The position numbers and the translations under genes are program-made. From assembly GCA_002286855.1 (NCBI GenBank), contig NRSV01000025.1:310001-374000 (forward strand): a stretch of 64,000 nt of DNA. The letters are read 5' to 3'. Each line of letters begins with the position of its first letter. Positions within the stretch are counted from its first letter, which is position 1. The notes beneath the pieces were generated by a model. That model had not been told where the DNA came from and did not search any database. It was given only the letters and a program-made list of their open reading frames with translations. Positions 43,771 to 56,000 of this stretch are shown in pieces. The DNA is from Bipolaris cookei. Taxonomy: Eukaryota; Ascomycota; Dothideomycetes; Pleosporales; Pleosporaceae.

Positions 43771-44775
43771 TTGTTTGTCGAAAGATTTGTCATTGATGCG
43801 TTTCGGTTGGAGTTTGTGGCTGCGGCCTGAGTTTGCGAGCCTGAGGATTTGAGTTTTAGTGTTGCGAAACGCGTGCTGTTTGGCCATTGAGGACGACGCC
43901 TGCTCCAGTTGGTAATCGCTGAGTCTGACAATATCCTTCCAACTATCGGTCTCTCTACACTCTTTGGGTTAAGTGGCTTATCGTCAATCTATCGGAATAC
44001 GCGTCCCGATGATGCATGAAATGCTTTAGACTTGACCGCGATCATGACCGTGACGATCAATTGCAACACGCCGTCTAGTTGTGGCTTGGTTTTTTTTGGC
44101 TCTGTAGAGACCACAACATCTGTCACGATACCTCTGCATGCAGCTCAACACATTCGGAGATTGCCATGCCGTGTAAAATTGCAGTACTGCGCAGACTATT
44201 TTGCTTTTTTTCTTCTAGAATTTCTAGCGCCAGACAATCACACTGCAACCAGCCGTTAGACGAGACAGGCCCATGAAGCTGCATGTTTCATATCGTGTAT
44301 TTCTTTTTTTCTCATGACGGCCATTTATTCCGATGCTTTTGCCGACGTCATGTTCATGGGTTGCCGTTACGGCAGAAGCTCGTGCCATCAGACAGGACAA
44401 CCCGACTGTTTGGATCGTTCAAACCATACTAACCTTCACCACATTACACTACGCCTCATACAACCTAATCACTTGTCATCAGATTTGCCAAGCACTCGTG
44501 TTTCCCCGCAAATACTCAATGCGGTAGTCGATGCGCCTGTGGCGTTGGTGGGCTGATAGACAACGATTATGCATGGCGTCCACTTGTCGCGTGCTCCCAG
44601 ATGGACCCAAGAGTGAGGGTACGGCTGTGCATCGGAAGACTTTGGGTGTCCTGAGGGATCAAGGGTCAGAGGGTTGGGATGAGCGGCTCAACGTCAAATA
44701 GGTCTCTTGCCTTGCCATGAAGCATTATTTGTACATCAAACATCACTACTACTTTTCCAACACAACCACCGGGAA
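43771..44775. other. Gene-free stretch upstream of the HET gene
   Basis: 1.0 kb without a supported gene. Out-of-frame ATGs occur before the HET start, including one at 44717 opening a long overlapping frame. Confidence 0.45.
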
Positions 44776-47025
44776 ATGTATATCCACATGGCTTTGCAGA
44801 CATCACCTCAGTGGTTCGCCCGCTTTGGACAGTGCGAATTCATTGAAATTGATGAGGCAGAGCTGGACACATCAAGTCTCCACGCCAGACTCGTCAAGCC
44901 CTCTACACGAGATGCCCTTCTCAACCGACACAAATGGTCAACAATACCATGCGAAGACGACATCGATGCTGCCACACTCTTGTCGGACCTCGGCCGCTTA
45001 GCACCCTCGGTAGTCAAAGAGTTTATCCCAAAGGAACATGCCGAGAGCAACTTTGCTTTTCGGCTGATAAACGATATTGGCTTTCATGGGGAAGAGGGAG
45101 GATACATCGCTCTTAGCTATTGCAGGAAGCATGTTGCAAGTACTACACCGAGAAAGGTTCTGACACCTGTCAGAGATCTTCCATTCGGATGGCTCAAGGA
45201 GATTGAGCAGTTTCCACTACCGACTACTTCTGCACTTTTCCAAGCCGTTGTAAGAGAGAGGGGCGTAGGTGAAGGGCTGTGGTATGACCAGGTGTGCATC
45301 GAACAGGACGATGAACTCGAGAAAAATACAGCTATCGGAGTCATTGACAATATCTACAAGAATGCACGAGCAGTCATTGTAGTACTGGATGACATTGTTG
45401 TTTCGTCAGACGAAGAACGGTTTCTGCGTTACTACGTTGAGCAGTACAATTACTCTCAAGTACCTCTGGACCAACAACCAAACTCTGGACTGCACCCACC
45501 TTTCATGCAGCAGTATGAAATGCCCAACACATTGGTACAACGTATTCTGTCTTCTGAGTGGTTTGACCGCGCATGGTGCGCCCATGAGATGCGAATGGGA
45601 CAGAGCCATGTTTTTCTAGTGCCTTGTTTACGGCATTACGAAGATGAAATGCAGACAGTCGTACGCTTTACCGGAGCTTTCTTTACTCATCTTTTAAGTC
45701 TTGCGAGCGAAGTCATCAACTTCATACCAACCCTATCCACAAAGCTTCGTTCATTGTTGGACTTCTTCCAACAACAAGACGCGTTCATCAGAGGAGACCT
45801 CTCTGTACTTCGAACACCAGACAGCCAAAACTGCCCAACTTCGAGGGAAACACGTTCCATATCAATGGCTGCCGACATATTTCGCATGAAGGCTGGAGGA
45901 AGTCCGCGCTTACCAGAGTACCAACGAAGACTGGACGCTAACCGAGACAAGACCAGCATTGCACTGAACGCTTCTGGTTTGCCTCTGATTCTGGCTCCTC
46001 CAAATCCATTTTCAAGGCCCAATCTTGAGGACGAATGTCTTCGCTCGCTGCTACTAGTTGGGATTGCGGCACGAGACCCTGTTGCACTTTGCACCATTGG
46101 CACACCATTACAGCTCCATGACGGATCCACCTCATGGCTGTGTCGACCAACATCTTTGGATGTTAGCTCCTCTCGAGTACCTCCACACTTCCCCAGACAC
46201 GCAAACCAGATGATCCAAGCGACCGACGGCAGAGCAGAATACGCACAGTTGGATCTCATCTTCTTAGACCTCCCGCATCGCACCCAGCCGAGTTCTTCTT
46301 TTCCATCTCACGTTGCCCGAGCACGCATGCTCATTGATCTCTGCGTTCAATATCAAATACCGGGATCTGGACTGTGGGGCTTCTCTCAGGCACCTAATCA
46401 TCCGCGCACGCCAGCCTTGCGCAACATTTTCATTCAGACACTAGCATGTGTTTTCCAGTGCGGGACACAGTGGGTGGTAGATGTCATCTCCAGCCTCCAA
46501 GAGTCCAACACGCCCCGCATGGAACCCTACACCATTGAGGTGCTGCTGAACCCACACCTCATTCTGCAAAACTATATTTTACTTGCCGAGGGACAGGCTG
46601 CAATGACGGCACTTGTGCATTTTCTCTCAACTCTAATTGCATCGGGGATCCCATGGCCTTCAGGCGCCTCGGAGCGCACACACGGTCCTCTCATCATATC
46701 CGCACCTTCCTCCTCGGCTCCATATGATTACGCCGGTCCACCTACACAAGGGAGCAAGGCTATCATTTTTGCCCCTTTTGAGCACTCCAAGACACTGCTT
46801 ATTGCCGTGCCCAAGGCCGTACAAGGATCCGAATACAGTGCCCTGGCGCGCGGTTGGATTCTGACCAGCATGAATCCTTACACTGGAAGCCCGAAGCCTA
46901 CCGTGAGCTGGACTTTACAATCTAAAGGTGCTATCTTTGGAGATGTGAATTTCAATGCTAGACTCGCTACTAGTGGGGAAATGGATGTCAGGAACCATCG
47001 TGTCTATGGCCCCTCGCGTCGTTGA
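44776..47025 (+). CDS. HET-domain (heterokaryon incompatibility-like) protein
   Basis: Single intronless exon of 749 aa from the first in-frame ATG. The HET domain (PF06985) spans roughly residues 108-270. It has YIALSYCRKH (the usual Trp-Gly is replaced), then the block ALFQAVVRERGVGEGLWYDQ, then VCIEQDDELEKNTAIGVIDN, and IYKNARAVIVVLDD, ending with WFDRAWCAHEMRMG. The remaining 480 residues are unassigned; no NACHT, WD or ankyrin repeats are visible. HET proteins trigger regulated cell death after fusion of incompatible hyphae, and many genomes carry dozens with unknown partners. Whether this one acts in nonself recognition is unknown. A long out-of-frame upstream ORF might lower translation. 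Confidence 0.87.
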   Translation: MYIHMALQTSPQWFARFGQCEFIEIDEAELDTSSLHARLVKPSTRDALLNRHKWSTIPCEDDIDAATLLSDLGRLAPSVVKEFIPKEHAESNFAFRLINDIGFHGEEGGYIALSYCRKHVASTTPRKVLTPVRDLPFGWLKEIEQFPLPTTSALFQAVVRERGVGEGLWYDQVCIEQDDELEKNTAIGVIDNIYKNARAVIVVLDDIVVSSDEERFLRYYVEQYNYSQVPLDQQPNSGLHPPFMQQYEMPNTLVQRILSSEWFDRAWCAHEMRMGQSHVFLVPCLRHYEDEMQTVVRFTGAFFTHLLSLASEVINFIPTLSTKLRSLLDFFQQQDAFIRGDLSVLRTPDSQNCPTSRETRSISMAADIFRMKAGGSPRLPEYQRRLDANRDKTSIALNASGLPLILAPPNPFSRPNLEDECLRSLLLVGIAARDPVALCTIGTPLQLHDGSTSWLCRPTSLDVSSSRVPPHFPRHANQMIQATDGRAEYAQLDLIFLDLPHRTQPSSSFPSHVARARMLIDLCVQYQIPGSGLWGFSQAPNHPRTPALRNIFIQTLACVFQCGTQWVVDVISSLQESNTPRMEPYTIEVLLNPHLILQNYILLAEGQAAMTALVHFLSTLIASGIPWPSGASERTHGPLIISAPSSSAPYDYAGPPTQGSKAIIFAPFEHSKTLLIAVPKAVQGSEYSALARGWILTSMNPYTGSPKPTVSWTLQSKGAIFGDVNFNARLATSGEMDVRNHRVYGPSRR

Positions 47026-49247
47026 CCTCACTCATTTTTTTCTAAAAAAAAATCCTTCTTCGCTTAATTTGGCGCTCTTCAGCTTTTACGAAATCTTAAT
47101 GACACCTATTCGATGGTATTAATGACTACTATAGATTGATGACTTTGCACTTATAGACGGGGGCTTATAGACTTGATAGAACACTTGTATATTATTATTA
47201 CCTTTCATGTTACAATATTAAACTTGAATATTTCATGCCTGCTCCATCTCCATCGATGTCCATATACACACCCAGATCTTGCTATCTCACAAATCATATT
47301 GTCTTCTGTCCCCGCTCTGTTAATGTTACCTTCGGCAGTTCTTTGGCCAAGGATTCATCCCGCCACTCAAGCAAGCTTGACCTTGTTATCCAGCATCTAC
47401 CAGCATAGTCTCGTCCCAACAGCCGAGGTTGCGTAAGAGGTATACTACATCGTCCATCTCCATCCCTTGCCTTCCCTCCCACTGATGCAACATTAGCATA
47501 CGTACCTCATCCCAAAACCCTCAGGTCCACCCACGTCACGAAGCAGACGCAAATCGCAACCACACAAACGCTATCAATGAAGCACCGGTAAACATTGTGA
47601 CTCTTGAGCCTCAGCCCGATATATTTCGGCATTGCGTGCTCCCAACACGTCCTTTATGTGTACCAGGCATCCCATTATTCCTTTCTTTTCCAATCTTTCC
47701 ACCGTCTCAACGCCAACGACAACGACAAAAAGGAAGAACCAAGAACGGATGCATGATCAGGCTCAGCCTCGGTACACCAACCTCGCAACGCGGTCTGATT
47801 CGATCACATACACCTACACGATAGTCTTGGACCCTTTCTTGGCTTTCTTCTCCCCGAAAATATCGAACTCGCACCGACTGCCCCCAACGCCCTCAGTGCT
47901 CATCTTCTTCTTTCTTTTGTTGAGGCTAAGTCTCCACATGCACAAACTCGTCATACAAGCACGACCACGAGTACGAGTACGACTATAATAACTCCCCACC
48001 CGTTTCACAACATGCCCACAAAAAAGGAAAAGCAAAAGAAGGATCCACACCTTCTAGAAGGTCCTGCACCTTATCCACTTCCCCCTGCATCTCACATCAA
48101 TCCTTCCAATACTCACTGCCCCCTCGGTCCCCATCCAAACGCACCCACACACCCACACGAGTCAAGTCAAACCCGCATCCTCCCTCCATCCTTCCATGCA
48201 TTACGCAACCCCCCCACCCCCCAGCCATAGAACTCTCATCGAAGCAAAAAGCAAAAAACCTATCCTTCCAAAATCCGTATCTACTAGCGTGCCCTAGCCT
48301 CAAAATCCGACTAGAAAGAGAAAAAAGCAAACATACTCCACATGTGATAGAATCAGTATCTGAAACACCTCCCGCTCCACAAAACCTACTCTATCCGCAA
48401 CAACACGCCTCAAACCCGTCAGAACAACCAGCGATAAAGAAAAGAAAAAGCAAAAAGGTTGATTATCTCACATCTTACCATCTTGCATATGTGTACGCCA
48501 TGCATGCATTCCGTCAGCCAAAAAAGCCCCCTCATACACCCTGCTCTATTTGGCCTCCCGGCCTTCCGTGTATCTAGGGACTCGTTTGATCATCCACTAA
48601 CACCATGCCTCCCTACATCACATCACATCACATCCATAATCCGATATACACCAGACAAGAGGCTTAGACCCAAGGGTCAGTCAGCGGCTAGCTGAAGTCA
48701 TGCTTCAAAGAAAAAGAGATCGGGGGACATCGTGCAAGCTACATGTTCCAAAAAGTAAAAGATGGTAGTATATAAGTATGGTAAGATGGTGAACCCTTGG
48801 TCGTTTGAGGGAAGAAATCCACGGTTTGAAGGGATGTAGAGGTGGGGTTACGTGCTACCCCTCCCCTTTCCTTCTTTCTCCCCCGTTCCCCAAACCCTTC
48901 AGGGGCTGGTCCCTCGATCTTTGACTTTGCATGCGTACGCATCGACGATGCACGTGGCGGTAATACAGATGATACAAGGGGTAAGGGAAGGGAGGGGCTT
49001 TTGCCCACCCACATACATGCAGATGCAGTGTACCCGTAGAGTATGGTAACGTGAAGCCAAGCGAAAAAGCAAAAACTATAAGTATAGTAGCACCACATAA
49101 CACAAAGAAGCCCAGGGACCATGTTGCAATATCACGACTATGTATCAATATTCACACGTGGATGCCATGTCCCAAAAAAATAAACGTCTATCATGCCCTT
49201 TTTTTCTTTCCCACGGTCTCAAACTTTGTCGAAAACGAATGCAAAGC
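47026..49247. other. Long gene-free stretch between convergent genes
   Basis: 2.2 kb, the longest gap in the window outside the transposon island. It is strongly pyrimidine-rich and C-rich on the plus strand at 47.4-48.7 kb. Short ORFs overlap on both strands without domain features. A noncoding RNA is possible but not supported by anything I can see. Confidence 0.45.
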
Positions 49248-51816
49248 TTACGTACTCTCCTTGCCGAGCGGAATGAGTTCCTCCTCGATAAACGCGCGAG
49301 GAGAATACAACTTCGTGCTACCATACACGACTCTTCGTTTCGGACCGGTACCAGCTGCAGCGCTGGTGCGCTTGGCCCACGCCTGGATGTTGGTCTCCTC
49401 GTCCATGCTGCCGCCGCCGACAGGAAAGACAATGGCTTCGGAGAAACCCTGTCGCCTTTGTCCAAATGTCGCATCGATTCCGCGTCCCACAGTACTTTGC
49501 TGGTTCCGCGACTGGCTTGCAGGAGGTAGGGTGCCTCGGGCATTGGCAGATCGGGGGTCAAAGTAGAGGTAGTTCTCAGTCTTATTGAGCGCGCTGGTCG
49601 TGGCGTTTTGAGGATCCATGAGGGATTCGGTAATTTTGGTGATTGTAAGATCTTGGTTGGCAGGTAGGTATGATTTGATGCCTGAAAGCACTCCTTCAAA
49701 GTTGGCGCCCAAACCAGCTTCCTTGAACCGGTCCGTTACCCTTGATGAAAGACTGGTGAAGCCACCAAATAGCTGTGAAGATGCCTGAGCAGGCTGTGTA
49801 GGAGCGGCAGTGGAGAGCATGCTCATTTGTGTAATCTGGCGTACTGTTTTGATGTATGCAAGGGCTGCCGTGTCTACGCCGGCGGCTTTGAGAGCGTTCT
49901 CAAAGCCTTCTAGCTCGGTGCGCGACACCTCTTGTTCCGTCTTCAAATACCACTAGAAATTGACTATGTTAGCGCAAATCATGCAATTACTTTCAAAGTG
50001 CGTATCGTACCTGCAAGAAGAATCTGAATTTATCCATGGGATCTTGTCCCTTGGCCGGATCTTTGAGCACCTCCATGACAGACGATTTAGTCTGCTTTTC
50101 AATCTCTTCTTCCAGCTGGAAGAACTCATCGAGTTTACGTTCCTTGATGCCCTCCATCACAGCTTCGAGGATAGACATGTGAGCTTCAATAGTAGCTTTC
50201 CTTTCTCGCAGTTCTGGCAGTTGAGAAATTGCGCCTTTGAGATGTGCTGCGAAATGATTACTTTCTCCTGAGAGGTCGTCCAATGACGATGATCCGGTCT
50301 TCTTGGTAAGCGCATCCGCATCTTCTGAGTACTTTGTCCATTCGTTTGTCACTTCTTCTGCAACATTTGGGAAAGGCTGCGAAGCATTGCGGTTCCAGAA
50401 CTACATGCAAGGGGTAGTTAGATACCTGGTCAAATGTAACTTATTGATGAGTACTTACGTAATCGGTTGCTGCCAAGTCGTATGACTGCTTTTTGGTACC
50501 GTTCTCCGGCTTGCTCTTGTCCTTTGGAACAGTCACTTCAATCTTATTCAGGTGGAAATTGCAGACGTCGTATACGAGACTCTCTACATGCTCTAGTCAG
50601 CTCTCGCCTTGGCGTAGGGAAGGTATCTGGCGTACGATATATCCAACTGTGACTGAACATTGGATTGAGATCGGCGTTCCTGTCTACAATGACGAGTAAT
50701 GGGCGGGAGGCTGTTGATGATGCGAAGAGATTTTCTTTGTTGTTGAGTACATGATCGCGCAGCTTTCGGTCGAGCTTGGCAGCAATGAGTTCGGCAGCGC
50801 CGCCACTAGGAGCTCTTATGATTGGGACGACGGCCATGGTAGCGACGACAGAGAAGAGCCCTGAGACGATGCGATCCATGTGCTCATCGAGTTCTGCATC
50901 TTCGGTTTTAGACGAGTTCAGGCGATAGTAGGACTGATCAATGTTGAGACTACGACCGAGTGAGTGGGAGTAGCGCATACTTTAGGAAACACAAACGTAC
51001 CTGAACTGATCATGTCCCAATGTAACAAAATTCAGATACCTTTATCCTGGTTAGTACTTGTTGAATGTCATTCTCCGGCATCTCATACTGATCGTATATC
51101 TGTGCCAGATTGCTAGCAGCTTCCGGCATAGTTGCCAATTCGGCGCCCCATGATTCTAGCAAGTGGCGGGGTACACTGGAGAGAAAGTTGATGTATGCGG
51201 GGGTATACAGGGCGTCGTTCAGATCCTTCGTGACGAGGGCTAGGTTCTCAGCTGTGGGTGCCATGAGATACTGGTGGGGGTAGTTAGTCTATGCTTTGTG
51301 GGGTCACCATATCACCCAATGCTAACGCGTGTTCAATGGGATGCGCAACGCATTTGGTGCGGACAGGGTTGCTCACGATTCCAGGCGCTGGGATGGGACT
51401 CCTGCGCGACTTGAGATTCAAGTGCACAGTGACCTGTATGATGGTCAGTAGACCGTTATAGTGTTGCGGAGAGCCAGTTCATACTCCCGCCGCCCTCAGG
51501 TCATTGACCCGCAGAACAGAGCTAACGACGGCTTTGGCCGCATCGTCGTAGACCAAGACACCTATTCGGACAGCAATCTCAGCACTTGTCTCTTCAAAGT
51601 GGCAGGCCAACGTCATGATGTTGCGACTTACGCCATGCTATGTCGGGATTCGTGGGCTCATTCGACTCGTCCTGAGTAGCATCGCCGTCGGCCGGGGGGT
51701 TAAGGTTGAGCAGGCGTTTAATTGAGGCTAGGATCGTTCTGTCAGTGGCGCTGATGATGGTGCAGGAGAGAGAGCAAAGACGTGCCTATCTGGCGGTCCC
51801 GCAGTGAGACGGCCAT
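49248..51816 (-). CDS. SLY1: Sec1/Munc18-family protein Sly1
   Basis: Ten exons: 51816-51786, 51727-51632, 51561-51485, 51433-51377, 51270-51089, 51039-51001, 50949-50636, 50583-50459, 50400-50011 and 49952-49248. Frame closes at 671 aa, the usual Sly1 length. Intron 1 has a GC donor (ATAG|GCACGT). Intron 5 carries a perfect TACTAAC branch site. Signatures: SLRDRQIASIKRLLNLN, VLVYDDAAKAVVSSVLRVND, AYINFLSSVPRHLLE, DRIVSGLFSVVATMAVVPII and the block after VDRNADLNPMFSHSW. It binds the N-peptide of Sed5-type syntaxins and chaperones ER-Golgi SNARE assembly. It is essential in yeast. It is divergent from the CCCH gene. Confidence 0.95.
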
Positions 51817-53015
51817 TGTGTTCTAATGTGTCGTGGCACCCGCCAAGTGTCAGGTCTTTGGCATGCGCAGGGGGCGATGTGTGTATATGCAGAGGGTAGC
51901 GGAGAGTGAGCTCGCCCAGGCGAACCAGAATATACGCAAGAGACCACGGTGGCGCGTGTGCGTGCCCACTGCCCGCTGCGCGCTGCTTGCTGTTCACGGG
52001 TCGATGGATGTTTGGTGATGCTGGCCCAGCTTGCCTGCCCCGCCTAGGACTAGCGCGACACGCTACTTGGCGAGCGGGCGGGCTCTCAAAACGAGCTCGC
52101 CCCTTCGTCGCGCTCCCTCGCTCTTCAACTCACCTCGCCCACAACAACCTACCCCCCTTCTTCGCTCTTGACACTCATGCTACTTCTCAGTGAACTCTCG
52201 CCCACCTAATAAGGGCATCTGATTCTCAGGCTAGATTCTACTTTCGAGTCCTTGCTTTGGGGGAAGTGTGCTTAGGCTGGCAGCGGTGTTTGTCGGGAAC
52301 AGGCTTGGATTGTGGAGGGCAGGCAGAGTGACCGTCATCTTCAGCTTCTGCTACTAATCCAGCTCCGTCTTTGGACTCGACAGGCTTCGCATCACAGAGA
52401 ATCTGGCCGAGCTCCTGCGCGAGGCGGCCCACAGTTGCTCAGTGCCAACCGGACGGGGGCGCGTCAAGCAGGCCTCATCCGCCGCGTGTGTTGTGCTCTG
52501 GTTGCGCGCGCATGCAAAACGTCAAGTGACGCATCAGCAAGTGTGCTCCTCATCGCATAATACGCGAGGCAAAGTGCCAACTCATAAAAACCAATTCTAC
52601 GCTTTCGTGGACTGGGCGACTCGGCATCGCAGGCGTCAGTCGGCATACGAGCTCTGCGTTGTGAGTGAGGGCCGGCTGCACCTTGAGTGCATCTACTCCA
52701 TCTGCCCACCAACCCCCAGAGACAGCAACCTGGAAGCGCTGCAGGCCGACAGACACAGCAACCAGACGCTACCGCCTAAACCGGTGTTTTCTCGACCTTT
52801 TTTCTCCGCTTCACATTCTCCCGAACCGGCATCCTGCTACGCTCGTGACTTTGCGCCAGTCTGCTTAGCGCCTAGTGCTTCTGCATTGTCGCCTAATTAA
52901 TCCCCTTTGGCCTGTCCCAGATACTTGTGCGTCATCAGCCAATCACAACCCTGCAATTGACAGCTGACACTTTGGCTAGCCAAGACATCCCTCTTATCCA
53001 CATACGCCACACATC
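51817..53015. promoter_or_regulatory. Divergent intergenic region of SLY1 and the CCCH gene
   Basis: 1.2 kb GC-rich sequence with both 5' UTRs. Overlapping short ORFs (for example 52442-52900) show no protein features. Confidence 0.45.
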
Positions 53016-56000
53016 ATGGCGTCAAATCACGTGCCAAGTGACCAGATGCCGTTGCAAGGCCAGAATGTCTACGCCGATCCATCCTACCAGCACCTCTTTT
53101 CTTCTGTCGACCGCTATGGCACCCCGTCATGGGAGGCCCAGCTACACCAGCACTCACCCCTGCCACCGACTGCATCGGGGCAGAACTGGCACCCTGGCTC
53201 GTTTGCACAACAACCCTTTAATGCCATCAACCAATCGTACACTGCTCAGAGCCACGGTTTGCGCACAGAGTCGCCATACCAGTATGGCCAGTTCAACCAA
53301 CAAGGTCCTTTGGCCAACTATGGTCAGGCCTCGAATGTTGACCCATCGCTGGGTATGGACCCCAATGCCGTCCGCCAGCAACAACACTCTCCTTACCAGA
53401 TGCCAATGCGTACTGTGACTCCTCAAAGCCATGTTGGCACAGTGACGCCGCAAGCTCTACAGCAGGACGCTGGTTCGCTTCGGACTAGTCGTCCACCGAT
53501 ATCCGCTTATCAAGTAAGTTCACCTCGCCATACGCACAAAGACCCAACGCAAACTAACAGAATGCAGCTACCCAAGCCTACTGCAGAGACATTCACTCAG
53601 CAGCGCGCTGCACCAGCATCATTTGTGAAGCCAGTGCCTGTCCCTGAGTTTCAAATACCAAAGGGTAGAAAATCGGGTGGTCTCTATGTTGTTGAACAAG
53701 CTGCTTTGGCAAAGGCTACTAATTCTACTCCGTTGAATAAATTCGTTACTCTGGGAAATGAACCCTTTCATCTAGCAACAAATAGAAGTAAGCCTGAACG
53801 AGTAAAAATGATGTTGCAAGAAACAACCTCTGACATGTGTATAGCTGCGCTTCCAGTATATGTTGCTCGAAATTCCCTCAAGGATCTAAAAAAGGCAGGG
53901 GCAGACAGCAAAAAGCTCCGCGCCAAGCAACTCGCCTCCAAGTCACAATCAAAAGCTCTGAACTCTGCGAGGAAACCCACAGAGTTGAAGAAAGAAGTCA
54001 GCGACAGTGGCAGTTCCTCCGAGTCATCGGACTACGATACGGACTCTTCTGATGAAGAAGAAGAGATGCCGATCCCTGCGTCGCGGCCAGAGGACCCTGA
54101 CGCCGCCGTTCGATATGATGTTGTCAAGGCTACATGGCATCCTTCCACATCTTCGCCAAGCTCTGAAAAGATCAAGATTAGTATGCGTGAGGTCTGGGAG
54201 GTGCTCAACACCATTCAAAAGCGGTGGCGGGCTGACAGCAAAGCTGTAACGGAGGCCGAAGAGCAAAAGAAAACAGGTGAGCTGCCGGTACTCAAGAGTC
54301 GAGTCACGAGTCAACGTGACCTTCTCAAGTCTGCTCTTGAGGCTGCACTGCAGTCTGCACATCCTGATGTGCTTTACCAGTTGGGGCAGATCAAGCCATT
54401 CCTGTATCTGTGCTACCAGTTCTTGGCGAACCGATTCCATAGTAAAGATTACGATGGCCCATTGTCCGCAGTCATCTACGAGGTACTCTCGCGATGTGGC
54501 ACACTGACTTCTGAGCTCCTCGAAGAGACTAAGCTTATCAAAGCACTCGCGTCTATGAAGAAACACGCAAATGAGAAGCATAAGACTTTTATACAGCAAG
54601 TGATGGACAGCGCTGCCACTAATTCTAAAAAGGCAAAAGCAAGCCCTCCGCCAAAGACTGAATCGGCAGATGGCAAGGGTGTTAAGCGACCAGCATCTGA
54701 CGCTGTAAACCGTTCGGTCAATGAGTCAGCAATGATGAAGAAGCCAAAGGCATCTGATGCCGCCGCTTCAGCCCTAAAGACTGCTTCAGCACCAGGCTCG
54801 AAAGCGGGTGCTACTCCTGCTATAACCACACAGAAACGACCTGGAGAGAAGACAGCACCAGCGCCTGCACCCGTCAAGACACGTGTTAGCCAAGTCACCA
54901 ACAAGCCTTCAGGCATCTTCGCCTCACTCAATGCAGCGAGCAAGAAGACAACACCAGCTTCGGCTACTGCGAAGGGTGCTGCATCAGCCAAAGCTGCTAC
55001 CCCAGCTACGAAAGAGAAGAAGATTGTGGTGACACCCGCGGCAAAGCCTGCTTTTTCATTTGCCCAGACAATGGCGTCGCTTCAAAAACCAAAGGAACAA
55101 GAAACGGCGCCCACCAAATCCGAGAAACCTCTACCGGTGGAAACCGAAGAAGAAAAGGCCAAACGGCTACGAAAAGAGTCTCGTAGACATCTGCGTGTAG
55201 CCTGGCGGCCGGATACATCATTGGTAGAAATCAAGTACTTCGACCACGAGGCCGACGATGAAGAAATGGACCACAAAGAACATCACCTCGTGCGGGATGC
55301 TGGCGACCTTGGCGGAGAGGGACGCATGTTCAAGCAGCACAAAGAGCTTGACCTCGACGACGATGATGAGGATTTGGATGGCGAACAGAGATCGTGGGCA
55401 CCACCATCCGAAGTTGACTTTAGTGTTGTACACCCTGAAGAACGTCAACGAAACTACATGCCGTACGGAGGAGGCTTGCAGCAACCTACCTGTCCTGAGA
55501 AAGAGGCTAACATGCAGCGCGAGAACGCCACATTAATGGTCTACTATTCTAGCAATAACGACATTCCACCGACTCCAAAAGAGCCTGTAGAGCAGGCGCA
55601 GGAAAATTCATTTACCGGTACTGTCATCAACTTTGGACTACCGCCCGAGACGGTCCTAAGGAAATGCCCACAACCACCTGTGGCAGCAACTGTGCCGGAC
55701 TTTAGTCAACTAGAAAACATTATTAAACAATTGTCGGCTACCAACCAAGCTCAAGCCGCTCCCCCTGCCCCAACGGCTCCGGCCGAAAACACGTACACAC
55801 CGCCGCCTCCCGCAACCGCTCCTACATTCGACGGCGCCAGTCTTCAAAACCTCCTCAACTCCATTAGTAACGGTCAGCCGCCTACCCAGGCTCCTCCACC
55901 CGCGTCGTTCCCAATGCAAAACCCACTCCAACAACCCGGTGTAACCCTTGACATTGCTGCCTTGATCGCCAACATGCAAGCAGCGACTGGCGGTGCACTT

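Noticed and set aside
47026..49247. A hidden gene in the 2.2-kb gap
   Set aside because: Both strands show only short overlapping ORFs in pyrimidine-rich DNA; no motif, splice chain or tRNA-like B box was found by eye.
54024..54991. Minus-strand ORFs of 191 and 171 codons opposite the CCCH gene
   Set aside because: Shadows of repetitive Lys/Ala and Ser/Asp coding sequence.
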